Source of the DNA: Bacteroidota bacterium
GTDB taxonomy: Bacteria; Bacteroidota; Bacteroidia; Bacteroidales; Dysgonomonadaceae
NCBI GenBank assembly: GCA_023399295.1
Contig: JAEWQF010000037.1
Location: forward strand, 17,691-81,690
Direction: 5' to 3'
Length of the DNA stretch: 64,000 nucleotides
The translations under genes and the position numbers were made by a program. The notes beneath the pieces were generated by a model, which saw nothing but the letters and a program-made list of their open reading frames with translations, was not told the origin of the DNA and searched no databases. Positions 33,794 through 42,093 of this stretch are shown here, one piece after another; the first letter of the stretch is position 1; each line of letters opens with the position of its first letter.

Positions 33794-34690
33794 CTACTTG
33801 ATTCTGCCCGTGTTGCGGTACTCCATGGGGGTGGTACCCACTTTCTTCTTGAAGAAGGACAAAAAATATTCGTGTGAGCTGAAGTTGAGTTCAAAAGCCA
33901 ACTCCTTGATCGAATGGGTGGTTTCGGTGAGCATCTCTTTCGCTTTTCTCAGTTTCAGCTCCTGGAAATATTGTGCCGGCGAATAGCCGGTATACTCCTT
34001 GAAGACTTTGCGGAAGAGGGAGTAACTGATGCCCAGGTTTTGGGCGATCTCTTTGATATCCACATTCTTCTGTATGTTCTCATACATGATCACCTTGGCC
34101 CTTTCAATCTTCTGTGCCGCGTCGTTGGTCTCGAAGTTCTTGTTGAGTGCCAGTGAGAGGATGCTTCCGATGATGTTGAAGACGATGCCTGCGAGGTTCT
34201 GCTGCGCTGCTGTTTTATCCTCTTTGGCGATCTTGACGGCAGTTGAGAACAGGTTGACAAGATCTTCGTTGACCCCCACATCCAGAATCTGGTTCTCGCG
34301 TGAGACAAAACCCTGGGCGACGATACGGTCGATGATCATTCCTTCGAACCCAATGTAGTATTCGTTCCAGCCTGTTTCTTTAAGGGGTGAGTAGGTGTGC
34401 CACTGACCGGGAAAGAGCACCATGGCCTGTCCCTTGGAGATGGTGGTTCGCCGGGTCGATTCAGAGGTGAAGCTCCCCTTTCCCTTGCTGATGTAGACAA
34501 TCTGATATTCGGAGAGGATTCTGCCCTTGCCCGGGCGGAAATAGTAGTTTTTCGGATGCTCGGTGGAGGGATAGAGCGAGTGGGGAGGTATGGGTTGAAA
34601 GCCAACCGTATTGACGGTGAGCCCAAACTTCCTGTCCCTCTCGTTGACCAACAGGTATTTGAAGTCGATGCCGAAATCGTTCAATCTCAT
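33794..34690 (-). CDS. AraC family transcriptional regulator, probable rhamnose regulator
   Basis: 298 residues: an N-terminal cupin-like sugar-binding domain (about 1-165, with ISKGKGSFTSESTRR and LFPGQWHTYSP) and a C-terminal double helix-turn-helix domain (about 195-298; VDIKEIAQNLGISYSLFRKVFKEYTGYSP and SIKELAFELNFSSHEYFLSFFKKKVGTTPMEYR). It lies next to rhaT-rhaA-rhaB, as does the AraC-type RhaR of Bacteroides thetaiotaomicron, so a rhamnose-responsive activator is the likely role. A terminator separates it from rhaT, so it is transcribed on its own. Confidence 0.88.
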   Translation of the reverse strand: MRLNDFGIDFKYLLVNERDRKFGLTVNTVGFQPIPPHSLYPSTEHPKNYYFRPGKGRILSEYQIVYISKGKGSFTSESTRRTTISKGQAMVLFPGQWHTYSPLKETGWNEYYIGFEGMIIDRIVAQGFVSRENQILDVGVNEDLVNLFSTAVKIAKEDKTAAQQNLAGIVFNIIGSILSLALNKNFETNDAAQKIERAKVIMYENIQKNVDIKEIAQNLGISYSLFRKVFKEYTGYSPAQYFQELKLRKAKEMLTETTHSIKELAFELNFSSHEYFLSFFKKKVGTTPMEYRNTGRIK

Positions 34691-34758
34691 CTTTTCGGTT
34701 TTTCAGCGGTAACACATGTGTCTGGAGAACCTCTTAGTTTATCCGGGGGTAAATATAC

Positions 34759-34815
34759 AAAAAAAGTACAATGCGGCATCAGCTGGTTTCTTTTTCAGGC
34801 AATACCGCATTGTAC
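34759..34815 (-). terminator. Intrinsic terminator of the rhaBAT operon
   Basis: On the minus strand GTACAATGCGG ... CCGCATTGTAC (34805-34815 with 34766-34776, 28-nt loop), followed by seven T (34759-34765). It begins 44 bp after the rhaT stop. Confidence 0.8.
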
Positions 34816-34858
34816 CGATCAGGAAGCATCTCTGTCAATCCTGCTGCTGGCTGTTGAA

Positions 34859-35887
34859 TCAGAACAGATTGGGGATGATCAGTGAGAAGATGAGGATTGC
34901 CATTCCAATGGCAAGGAAGGTGACCGTTTTGTTGCCGGCTCCTTTCCACTCCTTCAGTACGATCCCCCACACGTTGCTGAATACCACGTTGAGCGACATC
35001 AGGATGCTCCAGGAGAAGGCCATCATCACACTGTCCGCCTCAAAGAAGCTTTGTCCCATACCCAGACCAAAGAACTGGGAGTACCAGAGCAGGCCTGCCA
35101 GGGCACAGTATAGCAGGTTGTTGACCAGCACCGATTTGGATGAACGGGCAATCTCGCCGCCTGTCTTGTGCTTCCGGTTCATGTAGAGACAGTATACCAG
35201 GTTGGTCAAGAAACCGCCAAAGGTAACAAGCAGCGTCACCGGATTCTGTGCGAACAGTTCCGACGCACCGGCGGCAATCGCCGCCTCCTTCACCGGGATA
35301 CCCGCACTCAGGCCCAGGCTGAAACAGGCACTCATCACACCCGATAGCAATGCGATGAGCAATCCCTTTTTCAGTGCAAAATCCTTGATTGCCTTGCGTC
35401 TCTCCGCTTCCGTCATGTTCCTTGAGCGAAGGCTGCCGGCATATCCCACCAGGGTTATTCCCGCCAGGGTGACCGCTACGGCCAGCAACAGGAGCATCCC
35501 TTTGGGTGAGAAAAGATCAGTACCGGTCAGCATTGCCGGGATCAGTGTGCCGAAGGCTGCGCATGTCCCCAGTGCCACCGACTGACCCAGTGCGATGCCG
35601 AGGTAACGCATGCTCAATCCGAAGGTGAGTCCACCCACTCCCCAGAGCACCCCATAGCCCACCGCTTGCAGGGTTGCGGTGCCGGACGATCCGTAGATCG
35701 AGATCAGCTCTGGCAGTGAACCGGCCATCAAGGCGCCCAGTAGGGGGAACAGAAGCCAGGCGAAGAGGCCCTGTACCAGCCAGAAGTTTTCCCAGGACCA
35801 TTCCTTGATTTTGTTGATGGGGACGTAGGAGCTCGACTGGCCCATGCTGCCCACTGCGATGATGAACAGACCGATTATGGCATTCAT
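34859..35887 (-). CDS. rhaT: L-rhamnose/proton symporter
   Basis: RhaT-family inner-membrane symporter, 342 residues with about ten helices. It begins MNAIIGLFIIAVGSMGQSSSYVPINKIKEWSWENFWLVQG, the typical RhaT opening, and has GVLWGVGGLTFGLSMRYLGIALGQSVALG. It lies 3 bp after rhaA, so it is the last gene of rhaB-rhaA-rhaT. L-lyxose is a possible second substrate in the family. Confidence 0.94.
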   Translation of the reverse strand: MNAIIGLFIIAVGSMGQSSSYVPINKIKEWSWENFWLVQGLFAWLLFPLLGALMAGSLPELISIYGSSGTATLQAVGYGVLWGVGGLTFGLSMRYLGIALGQSVALGTCAAFGTLIPAMLTGTDLFSPKGMLLLLAVAVTLAGITLVGYAGSLRSRNMTEAERRKAIKDFALKKGLLIALLSGVMSACFSLGLSAGIPVKEAAIAAGASELFAQNPVTLLVTFGGFLTNLVYCLYMNRKHKTGGEIARSSKSVLVNNLLYCALAGLLWYSQFFGLGMGQSFFEADSVMMAFSWSILMSLNVVFSNVWGIVLKEWKGAGNKTVTFLAIGMAILIFSLIIPNLF

Positions 35888-35890
35888 CGT

Positions 35891-37156
35891 TTAGTTTCTT
35901 TTGGATGTGACTGCCGATTCATATGCCTGGATCGATTGGATGAAGGCATCACCCACAGGCACTCCCTGCTTGTTGCAGTAGTAGTTGTAGAGTGCGCTCC
36001 AGGGCATCCCTTTGAGTTCCTCAAGGTAGGCCATCCGCTCAAAATTCCGATCCTGCTTCTCATACTCCCTCAGTTTTTCCGTGGGTTCCAGCAGTGCCTG
36101 CAACATTGCCTTCTGGGCCGAACGGATGCCAACCACATAGGCGCCGATGCGGTTGATCGAGGCATCGAAATAATCCAGTCCCATATGTACACGCTCCATC
36201 TGGCCTGAGCGTACAATCTCCTGTGCGATGGCTAGCAGCTCGTCGGTGAGGATCACCACATGGTCGCTGTCCCAGCGTTCCGGACGGCTCACGTGCAGTG
36301 TGATCTCCGGAACAAACAGCAGCATGGCGGAGAGCTTGTCGGAGATGGTTTCGGTGGGGTGGAAGTGGCCTGCATCGAGGGTCAGCAGCATGTTGTTTTT
36401 CACCGCATATCCCATATAAAACTCATGTGATCCGACCACGTAACTTTCACTACCGATGCCAAACAGCTTGCATTCCACACAATCTTTCAGGTAGTCGGTG
36501 CTGATCTTTTCGGCGAGCACCTCGTCGAGAGACTCCTGCAACAGTTGCCGGTGTGCATGGCGGGAAACGGTTTTGTCTTTCTCCCCATCGGGAATCCAGA
36601 TGTTGTGGATGCAGGGATCGCCCTGTTGTTTGCCAATCTCCGCTGCAATCAGCCTGCACTGGCGCAGGTGATCTTTCCAGAAGCGTCTGATTTCGGGGTT
36701 GAAGTCGGAGAGGGTGTAACCACTGCTGGCTTTGTCGTGCGAGAAGAAGGTGGAGTTGAAGTCGAGCATCACGTTGTACTCTTTTGCCCAGTCGATCCAG
36801 CTTTGAAAATGTTTGGGTTCCACCTTGTCGCGATCCACAAACTCACCGCCGAAATCACCATAGGTGGCATGCAGGCTGATGCGATGTTTACCGGGAACCA
36901 GTGAGAGCACCTTTTCCAGGTCACTTCTCAGCTCTTCGATGGTGCGCGCTTTTCCCGGGAAGTTACCGGTGGTCTGTATCCCGCCGGTCAGTTCTCCTTC
37001 CGGGTTCTCAAATCCGGACACATCGTCTGCCTGCCAGCAGTGAATGGAGATGGAATGCTGCGACAACTTCTCAAGGGCTTGGTCAATGTCCACGCCCAGT
37101 GCTGCATACTGTGCTTTTGCATCGTCGTATGCTTTTTGGTACTGTTCTTCTTTCAT
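35891..37156 (-). CDS. rhaA: L-rhamnose isomerase
   Basis: Converts L-rhamnose to L-rhamnulose in the cytosol; a Mn/Zn-dependent TIM barrel. 421 residues, against 419 in E. coli. Conserved parts: ISIHCWQADDVSGFE near the N-terminus, TTGNFPGKARTIEELR, HATYGDFGGEFVDRD, LDFNSTFFSHDKASSGYTLS, HNIWIPDGEKD, LLTLDAGHFHPTE and HVSRPERWDSDHVV (metal and active-site residues). Encoded between the kinase and the transporter. Confidence 0.97.
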   Translation of the reverse strand: MKEEQYQKAYDDAKAQYAALGVDIDQALEKLSQHSISIHCWQADDVSGFENPEGELTGGIQTTGNFPGKARTIEELRSDLEKVLSLVPGKHRISLHATYGDFGGEFVDRDKVEPKHFQSWIDWAKEYNVMLDFNSTFFSHDKASSGYTLSDFNPEIRRFWKDHLRQCRLIAAEIGKQQGDPCIHNIWIPDGEKDKTVSRHAHRQLLQESLDEVLAEKISTDYLKDCVECKLFGIGSESYVVGSHEFYMGYAVKNNMLLTLDAGHFHPTETISDKLSAMLLFVPEITLHVSRPERWDSDHVVILTDELLAIAQEIVRSGQMERVHMGLDYFDASINRIGAYVVGIRSAQKAMLQALLEPTEKLREYEKQDRNFERMAYLEELKGMPWSALYNYYCNKQGVPVGDAFIQSIQAYESAVTSKRN

Positions 37157-37253
37157 AAGATTTTAATTGGTTGAATGATTTATCGTTATGTTGGGATGTT
37201 GTCTAGTCACAGCTTGTTATTGCCGAACCGGTTGTTCCCGCTCCTGTTTTCCA

Positions 37254-38738
37254 TCATGCATCGAGGCAGAGAGAGAGGTATCGTTGATAATGGATCTCCC
37301 ATTCTTCCCTGTTCTCCGGTTCATAGGCATCCAGCTCACTCGAGTTGCGCACGATGCGGCGCATCTCCTCCTTGTTGTGTACAATGCCGGCAGCCTGGGC
37401 CTGAAGCAGGAGGTTGCCCATCGCAGTCGCTTCGGATGGACCGGCAACAACCGGTATCCCGATGGCATTTGCGGTAAATGCGTTCAACATCCGGTTTTTC
37501 GATCCTCCACCAATGATGTGAAGGGTTTCGATGGGGAAGGAGGCCAGTTTTTGCAGGTTTTCCAATACCTGCTTGTAGCGGAAGGCAAGACTCTCATAGA
37601 TTGTCCGGGCAATCTCACCCACGGTGACCGGAACATACTGATTGCTCCTGCGACAGTAATCCTGAATGGCATCGATCATGGAGGCGGGGTTGGCAAAACA
37701 GGAGGCATCGGGGTTGATGAAGCACTGGAAGGGTTTGCTCTCTGCTGCTGCTGACACAATCTCTTCGAACGAGAGTGGTTGTACCGCATCCCATTCTTTC
37801 TTACAGCGCTCAACGAGCCACATGCCACAGATGTTCTTCAAGAGGCGGATGGAGCCGTCGGCACCGCCTTCGTTGGTGAAGTTCAGCGCATAGGTTTCCT
37901 CGTTGATCACCGGTTGATCCGATTCAATCCCCATCAGGGACCATGTGCCGGAGCTCAGGTAGGCGAATTGCCTGTCTACAGCCGGCACGGCCAGCACGGC
38001 AGATGCGGTGTCATGACCGGCAACGGCAATCACGGCGAGTTTCTCCAGCCCGGTGAGATGATGTACCGTTTCGCTGATGTTGCCTATCGTTTCTCCGGAG
38101 AAAACCATCGGCGCAAAATGATCCGGTGTGAGGCCGACAGATGCCAGCAGGTGGGGATCCAGCTCACGGGTATGGGGGTTGATCATCTGGGAGGTGGAGG
38201 CAATGGTGTATTCGGTTACCATCTTACCGGTCAACAGATAGGACAAGGCATCCGGCATAAAGAGTATTTTGTCAGTGATGCTGTTGAATGTGTGCTGCTC
38301 TTGCTGTTGGGTATCCAGTTGGAAGATCGTGTTGAAATTCATGATCTGGATGCCGGTCTTTTCATAAAGATCCTTTTTCGCCATTTTGCCGAAGAATCGC
38401 TCCGGAGCACCTGTGGTGCGGGTATCCCTGTAGCTGTATGGCATCCGCAGGGGTTCACCGTCATTGGCAAAACAGACATAATCCACCCCCCAGGTGTCGA
38501 TGCCGACGGATGTGACAGATTGCGGTTGTTGCCTGATCTCCTTCAGTGATTCGATCACCTGCTGGTATAAATAAAACAGATCCCAATACTGGCGGTTGTT
38601 TATTTCAATGATTGGATTTGGAAACCGTCTGATCTCCTTCATTGACAACTTATTCTTGCGGATCTCTCCCAATATAGCCCTGCCGCTGCTTGCACCCAGA
38701 TCGATTGCTAAAAAGGAGATCTCTTTGACTTCATTCAT
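37254..38738 (-). CDS. rhaB: Rhamnulokinase
   Basis: FGGY-family kinase that phosphorylates L-rhamnulose at C1. 494 residues. AIDLGASSGRAILG is the first phosphate loop; GVDYVCFANDGEPLRMPYSYRDTRT, AGHDTASAVLAVPAVD, YLSSGTWSLMGIE and the C-terminal HIIGGGSKNRMLNAFTANAIG are all RhaB-type. First gene of the leftward rha operon. The product L-rhamnulose 1-phosphate needs an aldolase; none of the classic RhaD type was recognised next to this operon, but class II aldolases occur in the divergent cluster. Confidence 0.95.
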   Translation of the reverse strand: MNEVKEISFLAIDLGASSGRAILGEIRKNKLSMKEIRRFPNPIIEINNRQYWDLFYLYQQVIESLKEIRQQPQSVTSVGIDTWGVDYVCFANDGEPLRMPYSYRDTRTTGAPERFFGKMAKKDLYEKTGIQIMNFNTIFQLDTQQQEQHTFNSITDKILFMPDALSYLLTGKMVTEYTIASTSQMINPHTRELDPHLLASVGLTPDHFAPMVFSGETIGNISETVHHLTGLEKLAVIAVAGHDTASAVLAVPAVDRQFAYLSSGTWSLMGIESDQPVINEETYALNFTNEGGADGSIRLLKNICGMWLVERCKKEWDAVQPLSFEEIVSAAAESKPFQCFINPDASCFANPASMIDAIQDYCRRSNQYVPVTVGEIARTIYESLAFRYKQVLENLQKLASFPIETLHIIGGGSKNRMLNAFTANAIGIPVVAGPSEATAMGNLLLQAQAAGIVHNKEEMRRIVRNSSELDAYEPENREEWEIHYQRYLSLCLDA

Positions 38739-38775
38739 GAGAGGTTAAAATAATAGGTGTATTCTACATTGTGTG

Positions 38776-38805
38776 CAAATCTACGGTTATTCAAAAAAAA
38801 CGCAA
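38776..38805 (-). promoter_or_regulatory. Promoter of the rhaBAT operon
   Basis: On the minus strand TTG (38803-38805), 19-bp spacer, TAGATTTG (38776-38783), 37 bp before the rhaB start codon; both elements fit the Bacteroidota consensus. Confidence 0.7.
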
Positions 38806-38958
38806 TAAAAAAAATGATTTAAAAACTATACTTTTTGATATTAATGCATCTTGTCGCACCCTGATCGGTGGTTTGAGAGGACGCTGAGACAATTATGTCA
38901 AAAAACACAGCTAAAAAATCAATTATTGCAACAGGAGTTCTCTTTATTTGAATACATT

Positions 38959-38986
38959 TGTCGGCAAATCAACCATGTCGGTGCAA
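38959..38986 (+). promoter_or_regulatory. Candidate AraC-type operator (direct repeat)
   Basis: TGTCGGCAAA at 38959 and TGTCGGTGCAA at 38976, 17 bp start to start, about 35 bp upstream of the -7 box of the E2 operon. AraC-family activators bind such direct repeats. A related TGTCGC occurs at 38852. Confidence 0.4.
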
Positions 38987-39020
38987 TGAGAACCGGAGGG
39001 ACACTCGCGCGCTTTTTTGA

Positions 39021-39028
39021 TATCTTTG
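39021..39028 (+). promoter_or_regulatory. -7 promoter box of the E2 operon
   Basis: TATCTTTG, 57 bp before the E2 start. No -33 TTG at the usual spacing, as expected for an activator-dependent promoter. Confidence 0.55.
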
Positions 39029-39085
39029 CAACGACAAGCTTTTTCATTTTCTTATTGAGAAACGCATCAATCATATCGATATAGC

Positions 39086-40450
39086 ATGGCAGAGGTAATC
39101 ATCATGCCCAAGCAGGGGCAGTCAGTGGAGAGTTGTATCATCACCGAACTGAGAAAAAAGAGAGGTGATTCGGTGAGCAAGGGTGACGTATTGTTTGTGT
39201 ATGAGACAGACAAAGCTTCGTTCGAGGAGGAGTCACCTGCCGATGGTGTCGTGCTGGCCTGTCTGTATGACGAGGGTGATGAGGTGCCCGTGCTTGAGAC
39301 CATGATGGTGATAGGTGCCGAGGATGAGGATGTCACCACGTTGCTGGGCGATGCCGGCACAATCAATCACGAAGTGAAGGAGGCAGCGGTTGCCGACAGG
39401 GGGGCGATGAAGCGTGACGGTGTGAGTCGTACAGGCGAAGCGGTCAGCACCACCGAAGCGATGCAATCATCACCGCCCCATGCGCTTTACATCTCTCCCC
39501 GTGCCAGGATCCTGGCAGCGAAAGAGGCTGTCGATACCTCCCGGCTCACCGGCACCGGTCCCCAGGGACGTCTCATTGAAAGAGATCTGCTGGCGCACCT
39601 GCAGGAGCGTCCCCGCATGACACCGCTGGCAAAGAAGCTGGCTGCACAGGAGGGGGTGGAACCCCGTCCGGTGGGAACCGGATTGGCCGGTGCCGCCAGA
39701 TCATCCGATCTGTCAGCACCCCACAACGAGGTCTATGGCAAGGACTATGAGGAGCGCAAGACATCCAACATCCGAAAAATGATCGCCCGTGCCATGCATG
39801 CGTCGCTGCAAAATTCAGCGCAGCTTACCCACCACCTGGGGGCTGATGCCCGGCGTATCCTCGAATTGCGCAAGAAAGCAAAAGCAGCGCTCGAAGAAGG
39901 TGCGTTGAGCGTGAACATCACGTTGAACGATCTGGTATGCTTCGCAGTGATCAAGGCACTGAAAAAATTCCCCAGTGTGAACAGCCATTACCTGGGTGAG
40001 AGCATCCGTTATTTCCACAAGGTGCATCTGGGTCTGGCTGTTGATACCGAGAGAGGGCTGATGGTGCCGGTTGTGCGCAATGCCGATGATCTCTCTGTCT
40101 CAGGTCTGGCCGCACAGTTCAAGGAGATTGCCAATGCATGCCGTAACGGTAGTGTCAATCCCGATATTCTCTCCCCGGAGGCCGCCTCCTTCACGGTGTC
40201 AAACCTGGGTAATTATGGGGTGGAGATGTTCACTCCGGTGATTAACCTCCCACAGTCGGCCATTCTGGGGGTGAATGCCGTTGTACCCCGTCCGAAAGAT
40301 CTGGGTGACGGTGTCTACGCTTTTGTTCCCTATATTGGTTTGAGTCTCACCTATGACCACCGTTCACTCGATGGCGGAGAGGCAACCCGTTTTCTGAAAC
40401 AGATCGCCACCGAGATTGAAACATTGGAAATCGAACAGCTCAATGGCTGA
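39086..40450 (+). CDS. Dihydrolipoamide acyltransferase (E2) with two peripheral-subunit-binding segments
   Basis: E2 core of a 2-oxoacid-dehydrogenase-type complex, 454 residues. N-terminal lipoyl domain with the lipoylated Lys43 in YETDKASFE. Then two E3/E1-binding-like segments: a canonical one about residues 135-171 (ISPRARILAAKEAVDTSRL) and a shorter, degenerate one about 177-210 (MTPLAKKLAAQEGVEPRPV). The catalytic domain ends with DHRSLDGGEATRFL (His425, Asp429). The acyl group cannot be predicted; acetoin, pyruvate and branched-chain complexes share this layout. It is the first gene of the rightward cluster, 211 bp before E3. Confidence 0.9.
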   Translation: MAEVIIMPKQGQSVESCIITELRKKRGDSVSKGDVLFVYETDKASFEEESPADGVVLACLYDEGDEVPVLETMMVIGAEDEDVTTLLGDAGTINHEVKEAAVADRGAMKRDGVSRTGEAVSTTEAMQSSPPHALYISPRARILAAKEAVDTSRLTGTGPQGRLIERDLLAHLQERPRMTPLAKKLAAQEGVEPRPVGTGLAGAARSSDLSAPHNEVYGKDYEERKTSNIRKMIARAMHASLQNSAQLTHHLGADARRILELRKKAKAALEEGALSVNITLNDLVCFAVIKALKKFPSVNSHYLGESIRYFHKVHLGLAVDTERGLMVPVVRNADDLSVSGLAAQFKEIANACRNGSVNPDILSPEAASFTVSNLGNYGVEMFTPVINLPQSAILGVNAVVPRPKDLGDGVYAFVPYIGLSLTYDHRSLDGGEATRFLKQIATEIETLEIEQLNG

Positions 40451-40602
40451 TAGGCTCGTATGAGATCGAAATTTGATTTGATTCCATCGATGGGTTGTGT
40501 TGGTGAAAGGTTCGACGTTTGCGGTCGAGGGTACAACAACCATGAACCAATCGCATCAGCACCTTTTCACCCTTCATGCAATGGGATAAAACAGTTTTAA
40601 GA

Positions 40603-40610
40603 TAAATTTG
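40603..40610 (+). promoter_or_regulatory. Possible internal promoter before the E3 gene
   Basis: TAAATTTG, 50 bp before the E3 start, in a 210-bp spacer. No -33 TTG seen. It may let E3 and later genes be transcribed separately. Confidence 0.3.
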
Positions 40611-40660
40611 TTTCTTAAGAGAACAATCAAACTGAACGGATAAATTTTAAATTCACAACT

Positions 40661-42019
40661 ATGATAGATTTACTGATCATCGGTGGCGGACCCGCCGGAT
40701 ATGTTGCGGCGGAGAGAGCCGGCCACAACGGATTGAATGTCGTCCTTTTCGAAAAGAAAGCAATGGGAGGTGTCTGCCTGAATGAGGGATGCATACCCAC
40801 CAAGACGCTGCTCTACAGTGCCAAGATCTATGAGAATGCCTTGCATGGGGATCAGTATGGTGTTTTTGGCGACAACATACGCTTTGATTATGAAAAGATG
40901 ATCTCGCGCAAGAAGAAGGTGGTGCGTAAGCTGGTCTCCGGCGTGGAAAGCAAGATGAAAGCCAACAAGGTGACAGTGGTCAAAGGGGATGCAATGATTG
41001 AGGGGCGTTCAGCCGAAGGTATCGAGATCAGCTGCAATGGCGAGAAATACAAAGGAAAGAACCTGTTGGTCTGCACCGGCTCCGAGGCTTCCATCCCTCC
41101 CATTCCCGGATTGCAGGAAGCGGGTGCGTCAATCCTCACCAACCGGGAGATACTGGAGATGACCGAACGGCCTGCATCACTGGTGGTGATCGGTGGCGGT
41201 GTGATCGGGATGGAGTTTGCAAGCTTCTTCAACAGCCTGGGTACAAAGGTGACGGTGGTTGAGATGCTGCCGGAGATCCTGGGAGGTCTCGATTACGAGA
41301 TATCGGCGATGTTGAGAACCCTGTATGCCAAAAAGGGAATCGACTTCCACCTCAATGCCAAAGTGGTGCAGATCGATGGCCACAAGGTGCAGTTCGAGAA
41401 AGAGGGGGAGAGGCTCCATGTGGAAGGTGACAAGATCCTGCTGAGTGTGGGCCGCCGTCCGGTCACACAGGGCTTCGGACTGGAGAAACTGGGTGTGGAA
41501 TTGTTGCGCAATGGCATCAGGGTGGATGAGAAGATGCGAACCAACGTGCCCGGTGTTTTTGCGGCGGGCGATGTGACCGGTTTCTCACTGTTGGCCCATA
41601 CAGCCAGCCGGGAAGGAGAGGTGGTTGTAAACAACCTCACCGGCAGGAATGACATGATGCGCTACAACGCCATTCCGGGTGTGGTCTACACCAATCCTGA
41701 GGTGGCCGGTGTGGGTGAGACCGAAGAGTCGGCGAAAGAGAAACAGATCGCTTTCAAGGTGGTCAAACTGCCAATGGCCTACGCGGGTCGCTTTGTCGCC
41801 GAGAATGAGGGTGGCAGCGGACTCTGCAAGGTGCTGGTGGGTGAAAAACATGGGGAGGTGATTGGCGTGCACATGCTGGGCAACCCATCCAGTGAGATCA
41901 TCTACGGCGCCTGCATCGCCATCGAACAGGAGATGACATTGAAAGAGATGCAGGAGGTGGTCTTCCCGCATCCCACCGTAAGTGAGATATTCAAAGAGAC
42001 AGTTTTCAGCTTTGACTGA
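40661..42019 (+). CDS. lpdA: Dihydrolipoyl dehydrogenase (E3)
   Basis: FAD-dependent disulfide oxidoreductase that reoxidises the lipoyl group, producing NADH. 452 residues. FAD motif GGGPAGYVAAERA, redox disulfide Cys39-Cys44 in GGVCLNEGCIPTK, NAD motif VVIGGGVIGMEFASF, GRRPVT, AGDVTG, and the catalytic HPTVSE (His437, Glu442) near the C-terminus. It sits between E2 and E1 of the same complex, 74 bp before E1. Confidence 0.95.
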   Translation: MIDLLIIGGGPAGYVAAERAGHNGLNVVLFEKKAMGGVCLNEGCIPTKTLLYSAKIYENALHGDQYGVFGDNIRFDYEKMISRKKKVVRKLVSGVESKMKANKVTVVKGDAMIEGRSAEGIEISCNGEKYKGKNLLVCTGSEASIPPIPGLQEAGASILTNREILEMTERPASLVVIGGGVIGMEFASFFNSLGTKVTVVEMLPEILGGLDYEISAMLRTLYAKKGIDFHLNAKVVQIDGHKVQFEKEGERLHVEGDKILLSVGRRPVTQGFGLEKLGVELLRNGIRVDEKMRTNVPGVFAAGDVTGFSLLAHTASREGEVVVNNLTGRNDMMRYNAIPGVVYTNPEVAGVGETEESAKEKQIAFKVVKLPMAYAGRFVAENEGGSGLCKVLVGEKHGEVIGVHMLGNPSSEIIYGACIAIEQEMTLKEMQEVVFPHPTVSEIFKETVFSFD

Positions 42020-42093
42020 TTGGCAAACCAACAGATCGCTACATCAACAGATCATCTAATCAATAACGCAACACATCATCAAACGAATATAGC

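Larger units (their letters stand above)
38739..39085. promoter_or_regulatory. Divergent regulatory region between rhaB and the E2 gene
   Basis: A 347-bp gap between two divergent operons with a promoter facing each way and a 17-bp-spaced direct repeat. The middle is AT-rich with several A and T runs. A 77-codon open frame at 38851 is not credible as a gene. Confidence 0.6.

Noticed and set aside
38851..39084. 77-codon open frame between rhaB and E2
   Set aside because: It covers the promoter and direct-repeat region, has no family resemblance and poor codon pattern; the E2 promoter lies inside it.
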